From Fratercula arctica (Eukaryota; Chordata; Aves; Charadriiformes; Alcidae), in contig CANTUZ010000005.1 in the NCBI GenBank assembly GCA_947846985.1, forward strand, positions 19,130,389 through 19,194,388: a stretch of DNA of 64,000 bases. Reading direction: 5' to 3'. The position numbers and the translations under genes were made by a program. The stretch's first letter is position 1; each line of letters opens with the position of its first letter. Shown one piece after another: positions 14,261 through 27,400 of this stretch. Under the pieces are notes generated by a model. It was not told where the DNA came from. It made no database searches and saw only the letters and a list, made by a program, of their open reading frames with translations.

Positions 14261-14376
14261 CACTTCCTGTACAACCGTTACCAAGATATCAAATCGATGA
14301 TACTGCACAAAGGACACCAGCTTTAAGCAATCTATCTGCTTTCTGAGAAGCTGTCTGAGAATGGTGTTGGTTTTGT
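14261..14376 (-). other. Exon-like segment in BRSK2 intron 1
   Basis: On the minus strand an acceptor-like TTCCAGCTGTGCAG ends at 14377. It is followed by 116 bases open in one frame (containing RQLLRKQIDCLKLVSFVQYH) and a strong donor, GTG|GTAAGA, with GT at 14260-14259. The acceptor phase would fit the phase-1 donor of BRSK2 exon 1, but the exit phase is 0, so inclusion would shift the BRSK2 frame. I do not recognise the peptide. It may be a cryptic or poison exon, a terminal alternative exon, or chance. Confidence 0.2.
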
Positions 14377-14737
14377 CTGCACAGCTGGAACAAATGTTCA
14401 AAATGTTCAGATGATTACCAGTTCTCTTTCCCTTCCCATGTGGATATTCTCCAACAACAGGTGGTTTTTGAAATACAAGAGTCTGCAACCATGAAAAGTG
14501 ATTGCTTCAGAAAACTTGTAAGGTAGTCTTAAAGGTAGGGTATGACAGAAACCTTATGGGAAAAGAGGAGTTTTATTCAAAGCTGCCTCATCATGGAAGG
14601 ATGCTCAGTACAATGCTGCAAAGGAGCTAGAAATCTATGACACAATCCAAACTTTCAATAGGCTTTAGATCAAACCTCCAGATAATGCTCCGAATTCCGT
14701 CACCAATTTCTGTATGTCTTTCAGCAACTCAATCTCT

Positions 14738-14862
14738 CCAATTCAGTTTCCCCACTTGCAAAATATGAATAATTATATGCACTTTATCTGGGTACTATTA
14801 TGAAACTAAGACTAGCATTTCTAAAGCGCTTTGAGATCCCTGAGTAGAAGTTGCTATAGAAA
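14738..14862 (+). mobile_element. MIR/CORE-SINE relic
   Basis: The segment CAATTCAGTTTCCCCACTTG plus AAAATATGAATAATTATAT matches the MIR 3' consensus (cagtttcctcatctgtaaaatgggaataat). It is followed by AAAGCGCTTTGAGATCC and GTTGCTATAGAAA, the ending seen in sauropsid MIR copies. It is moderately diverged. Confidence 0.75.
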
Positions 14863-15148
14863 CATACCTAGTGTGTTATTAATTGCGATTAAGAAACTGA
14901 AAATGTAATGAGTAAGTATTCACGCACAGAGCAGGAAATCCTTATCTGAACTCAGTAACACTGTAGCAATAAAATTAATCTCATATACTCTTGTATTCAT
15001 GTAAGACGTGTGCGATCCAGTGGTGATACATTAAAGTGTGAGTCTATAGCAGTAAACTAAATACTGTAAACTACTGTGCACAGGTTATATTCAGAACATT
15101 AAACATGAAATATTAATAATAAAATAAAATGGAAATAATTAACTAGAC

Positions 15149-15178
15149 TATATATGTATATACATATATATGTATATA
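15149..15178. repeat. (TA)n/(TATATG)n palindromic tract
   Basis: Alternating TATATATGTATATACATATA is self-complementary and lies about 25 bases left of the LTR at 15.2 kb. Confidence 0.85.
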
Positions 15179-15203
15179 AAACCGTATCAAGTTCCCAGGA
15201 AGA

Positions 15204-15590
15204 TGTCACTGGCAGGCACTGGGGAAGTTCCAGACTGGACTCAGTGACAGATGGGAACTGGATTCCAGAATACACTGATCAGGATCAAAGGCAGACAAAC
15301 AGACAGGGTCCTCCTTGGGCATCAGCCATTGAAGAAAGAGAGGCTTGGAAGAACTGTTGAAGAAGAGCTGACCCTTTAGTCCCTCAGCTTTTATACTGAG
15401 CACGGCAGATGGGACAGAATGCCCTATTGCTCAATTTGGGTTACCTGACCTGTCCACCCTTCCCCACAGGTGCGACCCCCCCAGGTAAACACCTGAGTCA
15501 GCTGAACCTAGTTGCCACGGCAACAAGTATAAACACCAGCCTCTCTCACTGTGCAGAAAGTTGGCTGTGCTCCACCCCAAAACCGCGACA
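15204..15590 (-). mobile_element. Endogenous retroviral LTR, probable
   Basis: On the minus strand the block starts TGTCGCGGTTTTGGGG and contains a TATAAAAG box (15395-15388) preceded by a CATTCTGTCCCATCTG segment. It then runs through an R/U5-like stretch. This arrangement resembles avian ERV LTRs I recognise. It is more G+C-rich than its surroundings. The left boundary is uncertain (15180-15204), no target-site duplication was found, and no retroviral gene adjoins it. It lies in the BRSK2 sense. Confidence 0.6.
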
Positions 15591-17697
15591 ATTCAGAACA
15601 TTCAAACTCTAGTAATCTGCCTTTTGCTCAAAAAGACCCCAAGCCTGCCAGCCACATACTACTGATGTCACTCTATCACTTCTCTACCACTTTTTATGAA
15701 AGTGGCCATCCCTAAGAACCATTTTAAGTCCCAGTTACGGTCGACTTTTTCTATACAGAAAATTAGGCACTGTAAAACAGAATTACTCTCTCTTTCATTT
15801 CAGTACATGGATGGACCCAAGGATGCAGTCGTTAATGCTCAGAACTCCTAGTGCTGTTCTGAAGAGCTGAAATTAAAAACATCTTCGTTGCCACTAATAG
15901 CTGCCAGTTTATTCACAGGATGAAAAGTCTCAGATTCTAACAGCATGGATACAGTGACATTCAAGTGTATTTGGCAGCAAACTTGAAGAGCAAGCGAAGC
16001 AAAGAGGAAAAACACAGAGACAACATTCAAAGTGTATGCTGTCATTTTTATAAGATAAGTACTGAGCACCTCTGTTCTGATAATCGCAGAACATTTTTCA
16101 ATTCTCCCATTAGCAATCCAACATATGGGTGAGGTAGATGAGTATAACTTTCTTATAGATATGGAAAACTGATGCTGAGACACAACAGGCACGATTTTCA
16201 AGGTCTATTATTTTTGCTTATTTAATACTAGGTACAAGTGCTCAAAAGACAATCAAATTGAACGTTAATTCGATGTGATACAAACTCCCATGTCTGAAGG
16301 TTTTTAAAACATCAAAGTAACTGAACAGCAGAGAGAAGAATAAAACCCCGAATCCAACTTTCTGGGGTCTTATTCCAGTTGTTATCTGCCTTGCTTCCTT
16401 TGCTTGGAGGCTGAGGTCCCAATTAGATCGTAAACACTGGAATGGCTAAACAGACAGCAAAAGTAAATGGTTAAATACAGCTTTGTATTAAGATTCCTCC
16501 TTACCAGCTCAGATATCAGCAGATGACAATGAAAACATGTCAACACCAAACTAGTAACAGATCACCCAAAATGGAAGAGTTAGAATGGACACAGTCCTGC
16601 TCCTAACAAAGCCAATGACAAAGGATACCACTTATTTCCAGAAGAACTGCAAATGACCACATAATTACACAATTTATGTTCACCATATTGGTTTAGATAT
16701 TTTTGGCTAATCTTTTCTGGCTTAAAACCAAATCAATTTTTTTCTCCCAAAGTCCAAAACTGTTTACCACAATACCCCTTAGACACTTTAAGAAAACCAA
16801 ACCAAATCAAACTCATAAAATGACCTGGCAATGCCAGATCCCACATAAGCAAGAGGCCCACGCTGATAGATAGATTTTTTTTTTGAGAAACAGGTGTACT
16901 TTCATAGCTAAATATGGATTTAAGATTCTACATAGTAGAAGAGCTAGCTACTATTAGTACATATATGAGGAAACCTCCAGCCTTCTCCCTGGTATCCGTG
17001 TCCCTTTATATTATGTAAACATTGTGCATCTCAATACTAATGGCATTTATTGCATAGCTACTGCTGAACCACACACCTTACTTGTATCCATTATAACTAA
17101 TGCTTCCTACATTATTTAAATTAGAAATGAAACCGTAGTTTTTAACAGGTTTTCATATTTACAATAGAGAGAATCTTTGCCCAATGCAATTGCAGACACT
17201 TTAAAATTAAAGTAAATGTGGAACAACTTAATGTTTTACTCTCTCCCTTATACATGGAAGTAATTTATAAGGTCATGTATTGAAAAGCTGAATCTAATAA
17301 AAATGAAGTTTTACCTAACTTTTTATGAGTCTTGACAACGGGGTAGAAGTTTTGTAGAAAGACAGGGTCATAAGTTATCTGATCAGTGAGAATGACAACA
17401 AAAACTTACTGGCATGTCTGGTTCAATTATTATAATTAGTATAAAAATAAAAAAAGTTCATCTCCAATATATTGCAGTTATATGTGTTGTACCACAATCA
17501 AACAGCGGAAGGGGCTTCTGCATAGTTAGAGAAGCAACGGTAATTAGCAGAATGCTTTTTTTGGTTCACTAATTAAAATAACAGTGTTCTAAAAGATGGT
17601 GTCCCATATGGAACTGCAAAAGGTTTTCCAAGAAGCAAATAGAAAACTGGCATACAACACCCAGCATCTTTCCAAAAAGAGTTTAAATGTTTTTGAT

Positions 17698-17838
17698 ATT
17701 TTTTCTGGGTTTGGTTGTTGGTTGGTTTGGGTTTTTTTTGTTTGGCTTTTTTTTGGGGGGGTGGAGTGGGGGGTGTTTTGTTGTGTGTTTTTTGTTGTTG
17801 GGGGTTTTTTTTCTGTGTTGTGTTTGTTTGGTTTTTAA
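17698..17838. repeat. T/G-rich tract with long G-runs
   Basis: The longest T/G tract of the window, including G-runs of 7, 6 and 5 on the plus strand. The ORF across it is compositional. Confidence 0.9.
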
Positions 17839-18282
17839 AATTCTTTTAAGGCTTTCATTATGTATGTAGGAGTATCAAAATTTTCAATTCTCTAGCTGCA
17901 CTTTTTATGTGGCAAAGACCCCCTAAAGTCTTTGTATTACTGTGATCAAAACCAGGCAGAATGCAATCTTAGCTAACCCACTCCTCCAGGCAATAGACTA
18001 CATCTATAAATCAGCCTTCTGTCCCCATCCCCCACAGATCAATGTCACAAGCAACTATCTAGGGAGCAGCAGGGAAGCCAAGCTGGTGACCACGTTCAAA
18101 CACTCCAATAGGTTATTGAGCAGTGGTGTTAGGTGCCACAGTCCAACAAATCTGTTATGTTTCCCGCTATGTAAACCAGGGTGCTTCAGAGTGGTTCACC
18201 AGGAAAACAACAGTATGAGCCTGCTTTCATATCATCTTAGTTCAGAAAGAACTACTCAGAGGTCAGCAAATCACACAAGCAA

Positions 18283-18340
18283 GAGTCAAAACAAAACAAA
18301 ACAAAAAAAAACACAAAACAAAAAAAAAAGGGGGGGGGAA
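18283..18340. repeat. A/C-rich tract ending in G-run
   Basis: (CAAAA)n units, then an A-run, then nine G and GAAGTGG. It is the opposite strand bias of the T/G tract 450 bases to the left. Confidence 0.85.
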
Positions 18341-19288
18341 GTGGAAGTAAAGTTACCAGCATATGATGCGTAGATGGTAAAGAATATCAAACTCTTCTCA
18401 AATAAATGTTCTATAGTCTCTTATCAGCTTTTAGACAGTCAGATGCTGTCCTCACATGAGAAACAATTAAAATTCCCTCTTCCTTTTTTTGTATAATGCA
18501 AGTATCAATTGCTCTAGTTACTCCCTCGCTCAAGTCCCACAAGAAGAAGAGTCAGAAAAATATAAGAAAAGTGAGACCAACATTGCAACTTACGCTGCTG
18601 AGCCAGAGGGGGCAGTAAGAAAAGATTTGATAGTTCTACTATCAATAACTGATAAAAGTATAATTTTGTTTCATTCACAAGACATAATCCAGACCCTAAC
18701 ACAGTCAAGTGGAAAAATTTTTACAGTTTTCAGCTGGATCCAGATCAGGCTCAGGGTGATGCAGATGAAGGATGCATTCCCTAATTACAGAGCATGCTGA
18801 GCACCAACTGCAAATCACTGGCTAGACTGAACTTCCAGTGATTTCAGTGCAAACTTTTTTTTGCAGATAACCAGAATCCCATGAAGCCACCTCCTATGCA
18901 TGAAGCTCATGAAAAAGTCTAGCAGAATGAAGCCATGAATCAACTTTGACTCATAAAACATAGCTTGCACACCATAAACATAAGGAAAACACACCTTTGG
19001 CACATCTGCTACTAAATGACCCTTCCTATTAAAAAAAGTAAGCTGATCTAAGGAAACAGTAAAACCTTCCAGTACTTCACTGTTTCAAGCACCTCTGCAG
19101 AAACCTGGTGAACCTTGCTGGCCTTACAGCAGTTTTACAGGTTTATGCTTGTGTTTCCTCTGGTTTGCCTCAGCCCAATGCACAGGCAATGCTGTTTAAT
19201 GCTCTGCAAGAGGCTTTCAGTTCTTGCTTAACAAAGCTTTCCTCCCACATGTCATATGTATTCAGGCTACAGTCTGTTTATCTAATAT

Positions 19289-19341
19289 CTCCCTTTCTCT
19301 TTCTCTCTCCCCCTCCCCCTCTTTTCCACCCCCTCGTCCCC
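19289..19341. repeat. Polypyrimidine tract (G4-capable on minus)
   Basis: C/T-only stretch with C-runs at 19309-19313, 19315-19319, 19329-19333 and 19338-19341. On the minus strand this gives four G-runs of four or more. Confidence 0.8.
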
Positions 19342-20599
19342 AGAAGAGAATAACCATAATGTGCCTATCGCTTGCAGAAACAGACAGCTCAGCTCCCCCT
19401 TGCCATCTGGTCATACTTTGGTCTCTCAGCTGTCGTCAACATATGAATCCCGTTGTTTTGACTAGTGGGGTCCCAAGGAACAAGCAACAGTGCAGATTGC
19501 AGGGAATCAGGATGCCCTTTTCTCTCTTCCTTAAACCAAAAAGCAACCCACATAATTAGAAAGTGGAGGAGTGCTTGTTAAATGCAATAGAAGGCACAGT
19601 CCTTCTACCTTTGCTCATGTGATGGGGATTCTGCCAGCCACACCAGGCTATTCTGTAACTCAAATGAATCCATTTACATCTTGACGTAACTTACATTTTG
19701 TTGCCTTCAACACCAGCCTGTGACCATCCCATCCTGCTTACTCCTCAAGTTTTTACATCTTTAAAAACAAAAAATAAAAGCAGAGCTCCCACAAAAGGCA
19801 AAGGAAAATATATAAATCCTTAATCCATAAGACTTTATGTTCCAAAGACAAAAGATTTTAAAAGATAACTCAAAGTTTGTACCGATTGGTAGAACAGGTG
19901 GGGAGGAGATAAAAAAAGGAAAAACAAATAAAATAAAATAAACAAACACAAAAAAAATACCAAAGAAAACAAGTGTGGCAACTTAGCTTACAAAATACAT
20001 AAATTTCCCCAAATGGGAAAGGGTTAAGATTATTTCTAGGCTAGAACTGCATTGTAAGTTTATGATGTATGTTGATGATAAAATTAAAATGCAATTATTT
20101 TTTAAGTACCAAGAACCAAAGTTGGTTGGTTCATCATCCCATGTGCTTGAAATGTAGTGGAAGCAGCTGGCAGCATTAAGGAATAGAACCACGTCGAGGT
20201 CTCAGCAAAATGACCAGCTTGTGCACCCTCTCTTGCCAAAATGGAGTCAGTGAAACTCCAACCAGGCATCTGAATCCTTCCATGACAGTTCTTCAGTGGG
20301 TTCAGAACCCAGCATCTGAGGACTGCAACAAGGAAGCACAAAATGAATCTTTATGCTTGAAACGGGAAGAAGGCATAACTTAGAAAAATGCATCTAAAAA
20401 CTCACATCGGTGTCTTAGTAGCAAGTTTGAAAGGGTGCTTCGTTTTTCCATTACTCATTTGGGATAGCCCTGTGAAAGCTTCCGAAGATCTGTTTCTGAA
20501 TCATATACTTTTCAAAATTCAGATTTTGTGTAAACAAAGTTGCTGTTCTCCCACTGTATCACTAAAATTATTCACCTTGTGATGTTTTTATTCAAGCAG

Positions 20600-20655
20600 G
20601 AGCGCGTCTTGTGCTCCAACAGTTCAACTCTAACCATGCTATGACTCTATGATAA
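20600..20655 (+). mobile_element. Possible CR1 3' tail remnant
   Basis: CTCTAACCATGCTATGACTC plus TATGAT resembles the CR1 terminus (tccaacctta...gattctatgat) in plus orientation. Only a few dozen bases can be aligned. Confidence 0.3.
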
Positions 20656-21366
20656 CATCTGCAAGTTCATTAGTCAAGCAACTGCTACATAGTTAAACCT
20701 CTGTCTGTGAATATGTTAAAAGTTATTGTATCAAAAAAACCCATGCAAATAGAGAAAGCAAGCAAAAGGACAATTTTAAGTTATATTCATATAAAACATT
20801 CCATTTTCTCTCATGTAGCATACAGACCAAAAAAATATCATGAAGCTTTGCCAGAATAGCAGCTGGATAGCACAATTGGTCTCCCTCCAAAGATGCAGCC
20901 CCATTCAAGCCCTTTATCTCTCACACCTATACCTACACAATCAAAGGTATCATCACAAATAGCTCCTTGTCAGCTTTCAGGATTAAAAATGTGGTCAGAG
21001 TTCAACTTTTAACAAGTAACATCATAAGACTTGCATCTTGCATCCATATTGTGGCAGTTATCTGCCCACCTAAGAACAATTACAACAGCAAGTCAAGAGC
21101 AGCAGAGGCCTCAGCATCATTTGGGTGTTTTCTGATTCAAGTACTTACAGTTCTGGGCAAGTTTATCCAGCCCAGGTCTGTGGTGCCATTGCTTCACTCT
21201 ATAGGTTCTTGCCCTAGTAAGATGAAAGGCAGTTCAAGGATGCCTACAGATTGCAGTCATAGCTCCTACGGCATGGTGGACGTACTGTACATTGAAGAAA
21301 AAGCACTAAAATTTGCAGGAGTGAAAAGGCCATGGAGACAACAGGTAGAGAAACAAGCTTAAAAAT

Positions 21367-21470
21367 GGTATGGGTTTTTTCTTTGGTAAATGTTTTTTGG
21401 GTTTTGGAGGTTTTTGTTTGTTTTGGGTTTTTTTGGGTTTTGGTTGTTGATTTTGTGGGTTTTTTTCCAC
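21367..21470. repeat. T/G-rich low-complexity tract
   Basis: TTTTTTGGGTTTTGG and TTTGTTTGTTTTGGG units, same strand bias as those at 10.8, 13.0 and 17.7 kb. Confidence 0.85.
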
Positions 21471-24400
21471 AGATTGCTCAAATATACTAGCAGGGCAGCA
21501 GACAAAAATTCATACTAGCATTGCCCATATGGTACCTGTTTTAGAACTCGGATGAAATCACTGAACAACTGTCACAACCACTATGAGTTAAAATATGAAA
21601 ACTTAAAAACCATATCAAGTATTATCATCTCCTTCACTAAGTGCAACTAACAACATGTAGAACAAAAATACTTATCTTCTGATGGCCAAATACTGCCCAG
21701 GGCTGTCTGAGGTCTGGTGTAATTTACAGCAGCCCAGAGTTCTGGCAAGTTCCTATCACAGATCAGCCTAGCACTATAAGAAGTCATACCATCAAGCATG
21801 CTGTCCGTGCAGGGGCCGATTCTACAGCCAAAGGGCATGCTCTGCTCTATATTCAGCTAGATTCCTTAACACACCTACATTTAATTTCCCACAAGAAATG
21901 TTTACAATGTCCTTCACTAGTACAGCAGAATGACCTTCAATTCACATAAAATATATATTTATGTATACTTACTTACATCAATTTATATACAACATATAAT
22001 ATCTCACTGTAATATTTTTCAGAGGGTTTTTTTTAATCTATGCTGGTTTATGATTAGCTGTAAATCCCCTAGGATTTTTTGATCTAAATTAAATACACCA
22101 CAAGTCTGAGAGGAACACTCCGTCTCCTCACAGATAAACCGGCAGGTAACCCCACTTCTTATCTACCCTGTGCAGCAGCCTCTACCAACCTTCTGTACAA
22201 TCAGAAAATATATTTCTTATCTGTACAAAGTCAAGCCTCTGACAAGGCTCTTCCCCTTTCAAATGTCACCACTGTTCCAGTCACCTTTTTCCTCTCCCTG
22301 CCCCTTGTCATTTACTAGGGAAACATTCTCTGAGAACTATTAAAAACTGTTGTGACCCAAAATTATATACGTGGGTAGCACTGTCCTCTGCTTTTAGTAG
22401 TTCCCCACTTTCTCACCTGCACCAAATAGCAATGGACAATAAAGAATCCTCAGTCATTCCGGCTACTGGGTTAATGCATGGGTGGCAACAGTAACACAGC
22501 ATAGCTAGCTATCTTCACATAATCTACTCATACTAATCAAGATATTTAGGTTCACAACTCTTCATTAAGACATCCTTAAATAAGCAGCCAATTTGCCTCT
22601 CAGGCTGCTTTGGTATAAACCAACATTTTACTGCAGGGGGTAGAAAATACATTTATTTCCAATGGAACCCATAACATGAAAATTTAATATCAAAGCAACA
22701 CATGCAATTCAGAATGACTGGAAGGCTATTCTCAAAATACACCAAGGATCAAAATGTGTAAACCAAGCTACTTGTCAGTCCTAAAAATAAGAGAAGCAGA
22801 AATGGGCTCATCCTGCTTCAGAGAATGTGGCACATTTGGCAAAGCACTAATGGAAACTCTGCTTTTCCAGCTGGCTGCATGACACCTGGCTCAGACAAGG
22901 TAAGTGGGAAGGGGGAGAGGATTCTAGTTTCCAAAACTGCCTTTAACCATTCAGGATGACAACACATCACATGTTTTTGAAGACTCAGAAGACTTTTTCT
23001 CACCCAGATGTAACTTACTGCAAGTGAATATAATTTGTATGTAACACGTGATATCTCTCTATAATACCTAACTTCACTGCAATAGAGCTCCCATTCATTT
23101 CAATCCCTTTTCTTCTACCCCTTAGTCTCTACAGCAGTTATTAAAAAATGACAGTAATGAAAATTTTGATATCACAATGATTAATATCTGCATAATGGAA
23201 GACTGCTGGTTGGGTAGTTTTGGGCACTCAAGGTTGAAAGATATTTTCAAGTAAGAACAAGTTTTCCAAGAGCAATATATACCAATATATTCCAAGAGCA
23301 ATACAACATTATAGCCTGCACACCAAAAGTCACAAAGTAGACTTGCCAGCAAGCACTGTTCTGCAGTGGGGATGTCTGTATCCTTTTTCTAACAAACAAA
23401 ATCATATTAAGTGTAGAGATCCAATCATAAAGCCTGTTAGCAGAAAATATGACTGTGTTAGTGATATCAACCCCGCTGGGGGTCATCCCGCTGCACAGGT
23501 CAAGACAGAGCTCAGATGACCCCTGTGAAAGCATATCTTCCCACATTACATTGTTCAGAGATGGTTGCTTTCAAGCAAATTGCAGAGTGAGGACTTTTCT
23601 GCTATATAACTCAGATCCAGGTTTGATGACAGCCTGATATACTGCAGCAACTAGCAGCTTTAAGACCTTTAGGAGATTGTCAGAAAGATGCCAGTAGACC
23701 TTTAAGAACTATTTTGCAGAGTCATTCCAAACTAACAGCTAATGGTATGCTCTCTTCTCCTATGATAACTCTTTTATAACTGCCTGATGAGAATCAGCTG
23801 CAAAGGAGGGAGATTATTTTATGTCTCATTAATTTTGAAATTTTTAAGATGTTTTTTAATACCAAGCAAATCGATAACCTGAGTATTACGCCTCTCTTCT
23901 CCTTTCCTTTCATCCTTACTGATATTCTCAGCTATATCATAATTTAGACACAATTCTTTATTATTTAGTCAGAATACCTAGATGCATCATAGTTTTACCA
24001 TTGCTGCTAAAACCAATTTTCTTTCTTTTGTATCCTTTCACAAACTCAGAAGGTTTTGGAGGTTTCATGAGGAAATTCAGAAGTTAAAGCTTGCATCACT
24101 TTCCTGCTGCAACTGCTAGAATCGGGCTACAAACAGTATTTGTCTTTGTGACTATCCACAGTCTCTCTCAACATATAGATCTATATGGACATATACACAC
24201 ACATACCCTATGCATAGAGAAATATTTCTCAGATGAGAGCCTTTTAAAGCCCTGAAAGACAACATTAAAAGCCACTTCAAGTTTACCAGTGTTTTAATAC
24301 ATTCAGCTCGGGAAATGCTGGACAGTTCCTTTTGTTTGCCAGAAGCAAACAAAACGTGTTTCCTATCACAAAAAATTATATAGATGGCTCAGTTCCTCAG

Positions 24401-27400
24401 GTTCAAGAATCACTGGAGAATGCAGTGCAACCTATCACTGTGCTAAGAATCCATAAATTGTACATATGGTGTCATCCTGTACATTTAGGTCTGTTTTAAA
24501 TAAATACGAGTATACAATTGGTATTAATGCTCTGTAGGTATTCAACAAACAAAAACAAAAGTCTGACTAAAGTATACATCGCCTGTAAAAAATGGTAAAA
24601 AACTTTTGCGTTCTGCTGGGCGCTAAGAATAGCTGTTGTAATTCAGAAACAATTATTACTGAATAATGTCTTACGGTAAAAGTTCTGTGATAAAAACTGT
24701 ATTTTTACAAAGACACAAAGAAGGATTTAGCATACACATGCAATTTTCTAATGCATTTTTCAAAGCACTGACACTCCTGCTTCAAAATATGTGAAATGAG
24801 TCAGTGAAGAAAGTTAGTTTAAAATTGTCAGTTATTTATATTATGGAAACATTTAGTAGAGGAGGGCATTAATATGCAAGGATGTTGGGTTTTTAATATA
24901 TATATGTTTTGCAAGAATAAAAAATACAGTTCTTTTTAAATTACTTTTTTTTGGCCTCTGGCAGTACTTAATATCTATGAAGTTTAATATTCAGAATGCA
25001 GGTTTCTCAGGGTAGCAACTGCTCAGCCAGGATGAAGCTCCCTGAGAGGGTGGCTCTGAAGGTATTTATGAAAACAGTAACAATAATTATCAGATGTTTA
25101 TCTCAGCTTAATGAATAGATTCTAGATCTCTGCTGCTTGAACAGTTGAGAAAATGGGAAGTGTTCAAGAATGATATGAGAAATGAAGAAGTAATGACTTA
25201 CACTATCAGCCTGTGCCAGAGATCATCCTTTACCATGATAATCATGTACTCATGTTACAATATGATTTGCTATGACCTTTCTATATGTTGCATAAAATTG
25301 ATAGGAATTTTATTATAATCACATTACAGAAGCGTGCTTTAGCCATGTTGAAAACAGGTGTCCAATTGCTCACTTTCTGATATTCCCAGAATACCAAATA
25401 ACTCCTACTTCAGAAAGGGTTACATATAACCAGTGAAGTGGAGAACTGGCCCCAGGGCTGTAATACGCTTCAGTATTATTATTTTGACATGGCTTGCTCC
25501 TACCTAGAGAGGTGCAAAAATAAAGTTGCCCAGAATGGCAAAAATATAAGCAAGTCCACATCTACCACTGAGAGCAAGACTTCTTGGCCTCACATAAATT
25601 TTCTCCACGTATTTGCTGTGTTTTCAAGACAGCTATTGCTCCTGATCCTGGTTTCAACTCAAGAACTAGATGTAATTACAAGTTTCACAGTTGTTCCCAT
25701 GGACTTCAAACAACACAGCCAACATGAGCAGCAAGCCTGCATTTTGTCCTACAGTATTGCTAAAGAAAGAAGGCATGCCAACGATCCCTCACAGAGATTT
25801 AAGTGTCAGATTGGAAGGGGCATTCTGATGGCTCCATCAGACTCACAATGCCATGAAGTGAGAAGGAAGACTTTACAGGATTCTGAGTAGTATTTATGCA
25901 ACAAGAAGAGAATTAACTAGAAAAACAATGAGTAAATAAAGTTCCTACAGTAGCATAAAACATCAAGCAAAAAAAAAATCTAAATGTAACTGAAGATTCC
26001 AACAAAGTCATTTACCAACTATAAGACTTTAAAAACTGAGGTAAGGAAACCAAAGAGCAGAACTATCCTTCCCAGAAAGTTCTTTCTATATTAACTCTCC
26101 TCTGTGAAAGCAGCACCCACTGCAGCACTGTAAGTGCATACTGTACTGATGTAAGCCAAATCACATTAGTTTAAAACAGTAAACTGGTCAGGAGACTCTC
26201 ACCCATCAGCATTCATAATTGCTCCCTTAATACTACTTCTCCTGAGGAAATTTGCTCTATATAGCCCTTACACTGCCCTCCTGTTTCCACTTCACCAGCC
26301 ACCCATAGGTTCCATTCTGTAGAAGCAACAGCCTTTTCAGCCCTTGCAAAGTCTGGAAGCCCAACTCTGACGCATAACAAAGAGCTGTATTTCAGTCAAT
26401 GAGGCAACTACAGAGATTGGCTTCAATCCTCTCATGAGGAGTTTGCATTGGTGGGAACTCATTCCAAAGTTGAAGTATGATCAGGACAAAGCTTCACAGT
26501 GCAACACTGGAAAATAACTATAATAAGTTATATCACAATCTCATTGTAAATGAGTGTATCATTTGAAATACCAAGCCTTTTAGATCTTGTTTTTCCAACC
26601 TTAAATCTCTAGATTCAAAACAGTATTACTGAGCATTTGCACGTAATCCAGTTGTTGCTGTTCTCCACTGCTGAACGTAAATCATAATCCTCAGTTCTGA
26701 TGACACAGACATCCCCCCTCAGTAACTGATTGTGACATTGGTGCAAATGAGCATGACCTGTTTTAGAAAGCTGGAGAAAAAGTTCATTTTGGAAACTGAA
26801 ATGCAATTTTCACTTGGCTCCCCATCTAGCACCATAAATAAAAGTTAATATAAAAAGGTAACTTAATAGTTACTATAGTTCTGGTAAACTATGTTTGAGT
26901 TTAACTAGAATAGCTTCAGACATAAATGATTTACTGAGTCCAGAATTTTGTTTGCGAGGTTCTGAACTGGCTTTATACCAGACTTCTTGCAGTTCTTTTT
27001 CCATATACTACCCATGACTGAGTCAAGTACCAGCATAGCCTGTAGACTGTTCTAAGCAGTATACGCAAACAGCTACTTCCTTTCAGCAACAGTTTTTCTT
27101 TATTTTCTAGAAAGATACATCCATTTTTATTTTCTTCCTAACATGACAAGGGGATAAAGAGGTTGCAGGAGCCTCAGACAGAGCACTTACTGGTTTTGTG
27201 CTGTTTCACCAGATTGTTTAACTCATGGTGACATGCAGGATAGGCAAAGACCTTCTGATATGCAAGGTCGTTCCTGAACCACAAATATTATTATCAAGAG
27301 CCTCAAAGTCCCTAAAATGTCATGTCAAAAGGCATCTGTCGCTAGTTAATAGCAGCTGTGGATTGTCATTTGAAGGTCCTGTTTCTTTCCTCCCTCCCTG

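Noticed and set aside
20967..21362. Plus-strand ORF of 131 codons
   Set aside because: No domain and no supporting splice or promoter context.
25438..25890. Plus-strand ORF of 150 codons, the longest outside repeats in the intron
   Set aside because: No recognisable domain, and residue composition looks like translated noncoding DNA.
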